A stretch of DNA of 34,577 nt from positions 1 to 34,577 of the forward strand of contig NZ_JAHLEC010000033.1 of the NCBI RefSeq assembly GCF_018861705.1, in the 5' to 3' direction. The notes below the pieces were generated by a model. The model saw only the letters and a program-made list of their open reading frames with translations. It was not told the origin of the DNA and searched no databases. Source of the stretch: Clostridium psychrophilum (lineage in GTDB: Bacteria; Bacillota; Clostridia; Clostridiales; Clostridiaceae). The position numbers and the translations under genes were made by a program. Shown here in pieces: positions 34,200 to 34,577 of this stretch; position 1 is the first letter of the stretch, and every line of letters begins with the position of its first letter.

Positions 34200-34352
34200 C
34201 TTTAGGTGCCTTATAAAAAGGGTTAAAAGGGAAAGTGGTTAAAAACCACTGCAGCCCACCGCTACTGTATTAGAGGATGAAATCCAGAGACCATTGGGAA
34301 ACTGAGAAGGTTGGAGAGTAAGATGATGATTAAGCCAGTAAACCTGCCTAAC
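34200..34352 (+). ncRNA. Cobalamin (adenosylcobalamin) riboswitch
   Basis: Conserved blocks occur in the right order: TTAGGTGCC at the 5' end, AAAAGGGAA, GCAGCCCACCGCTACTG, the CCATTGGGAAACTGAGAAGG arm, GATGATTAAGCCAGTAAACC and the closing TGCCTAA. The target gene lies beyond the right edge; B12 synthesis, B12/cobalt transport or a B12-independent isoenzyme are the usual choices. A kissing/expression-platform segment (CTTCGGAGGGAGG) follows. Confidence 0.93.
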
Positions 34353-34449
34353 GTTTAAAATTTTAATCTTCGGAGGGAGGATGAAAATACGTAATTTAAC
34401 AATAGTATTGATTTATTCAATACGTTAAAAGTTTGATTGTATTATATCC

Positions 34450-34478
34450 ACATCCCTTAGGTGTGGTTTTTTTATTAT
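34450..34478 (+). terminator. Riboswitch-controlled terminator
   Basis: CCACATCC-CTTA-GGTGTGG (one bulge) followed by seven T residues, about 100 nt after the cobalamin aptamer. This implies transcriptional attenuation when cobalamin is bound. No gene start is convincing in the remaining 99 bases. Confidence 0.8.
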
Positions 34479-34577
34479 ATAGGAAACAGCTTGCGGAAAC
34501 CGCTGTGGATAACATTTTAGATAACATTTTAGATGAAAATTAGGTGGAAAATTCAAGAGAAATATGAGATGATTAAA

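Noticed and set aside
34381-34428. 15-codon ORF after the cobalamin riboswitch with GGAGGGAGG before its ATG
   Set aside because: The G-rich stretch touches the ATG and belongs to the riboswitch 3' domain, and a terminator follows; unlikely to be a gene.

Overview
The window is strongly AT-rich DNA from an anaerobic, low-GC Gram-positive bacterium, most likely a Clostridium sensu stricto. The [FeFe]-hydrogenase maturase HydF, a rubredoxin, a ferredoxin-type siroheme reductase, a cobalamin riboswitch, many TTG/GTG starts and strong AGGAGG sites all fit. I cannot name the species. There is no phage, CRISPR array, rRNA, tRNA or intact insertion sequence.

Layout. 1-2467: the first codons of a leftward gene, hydF, a CopZ-like metallochaperone and a leftward YfcE-type phosphodiesterase. 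2724-5920: a PD-(D/E)XK-like protein with unknown role, a D-2-hydroxyacid dehydrogenase and a YgeY-like M20 hydrolase; both enzymes have lost one conserved active-site residue. 6343-10457: a DedA membrane protein, an exported phosphodiester glycosidase, an AlkC DNA-alkylation repair protein and a PAP2 phosphatase. 10618-14129: a flavoprotein with a four-cysteine insert and a KimA-type potassium importer. 14442-17218: xylulokinase and a ROK repressor behind a catabolite (cre) site. 17309-24375 (leftward): an LPG-synthase-type membrane protein, then a tandem duplication of a two-gene Opu/EgtU-type ABC importer. 24673-27233: a LysR regulator divergent from a siroheme nitrite/sulfite reductase. 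27418-28130: a low-complexity S/T/N/Q-rich protein and an unlisted 42-residue membrane peptide. 28686-32634: a MacA/MacB-like export operon followed by a wrecked sensor-kinase/response-regulator chimera. 32700-34478: a Ppx/GppA phosphatase, rubredoxin and a cobalamin riboswitch whose target gene lies beyond the right edge.

How parts work together. Several genes concern the envelope (DedA, PAP2, YbhN-like, MacAB-like, phosphodiester glycosidase). dedA and the PAP2 gene share the same direct repeat, CTTAAT-N5-TTTAAT, placed exactly 10 nt before a -10 box. That is the geometry of an OmpR/PmrA/PhoB-type response-regulator site, so the two genes probably form one envelope-stress or phosphate regulon. 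A structured repeat, 93% identical between two full copies and with a third partial copy, lies upstream of and in the same orientation as three other genes (phosphodiester glycosidase, the S/T-rich protein, the MacA-like protein). It is either a cis-acting RNA or a small non-autonomous mobile element. The best candidates for new biology are this repeat family, the shared response-regulator box, the apparent AUA start codons of hydF and yfcE, the unequal divergence of the duplicated importer, and the paired active-site losses in the two adjacent metabolic enzymes.
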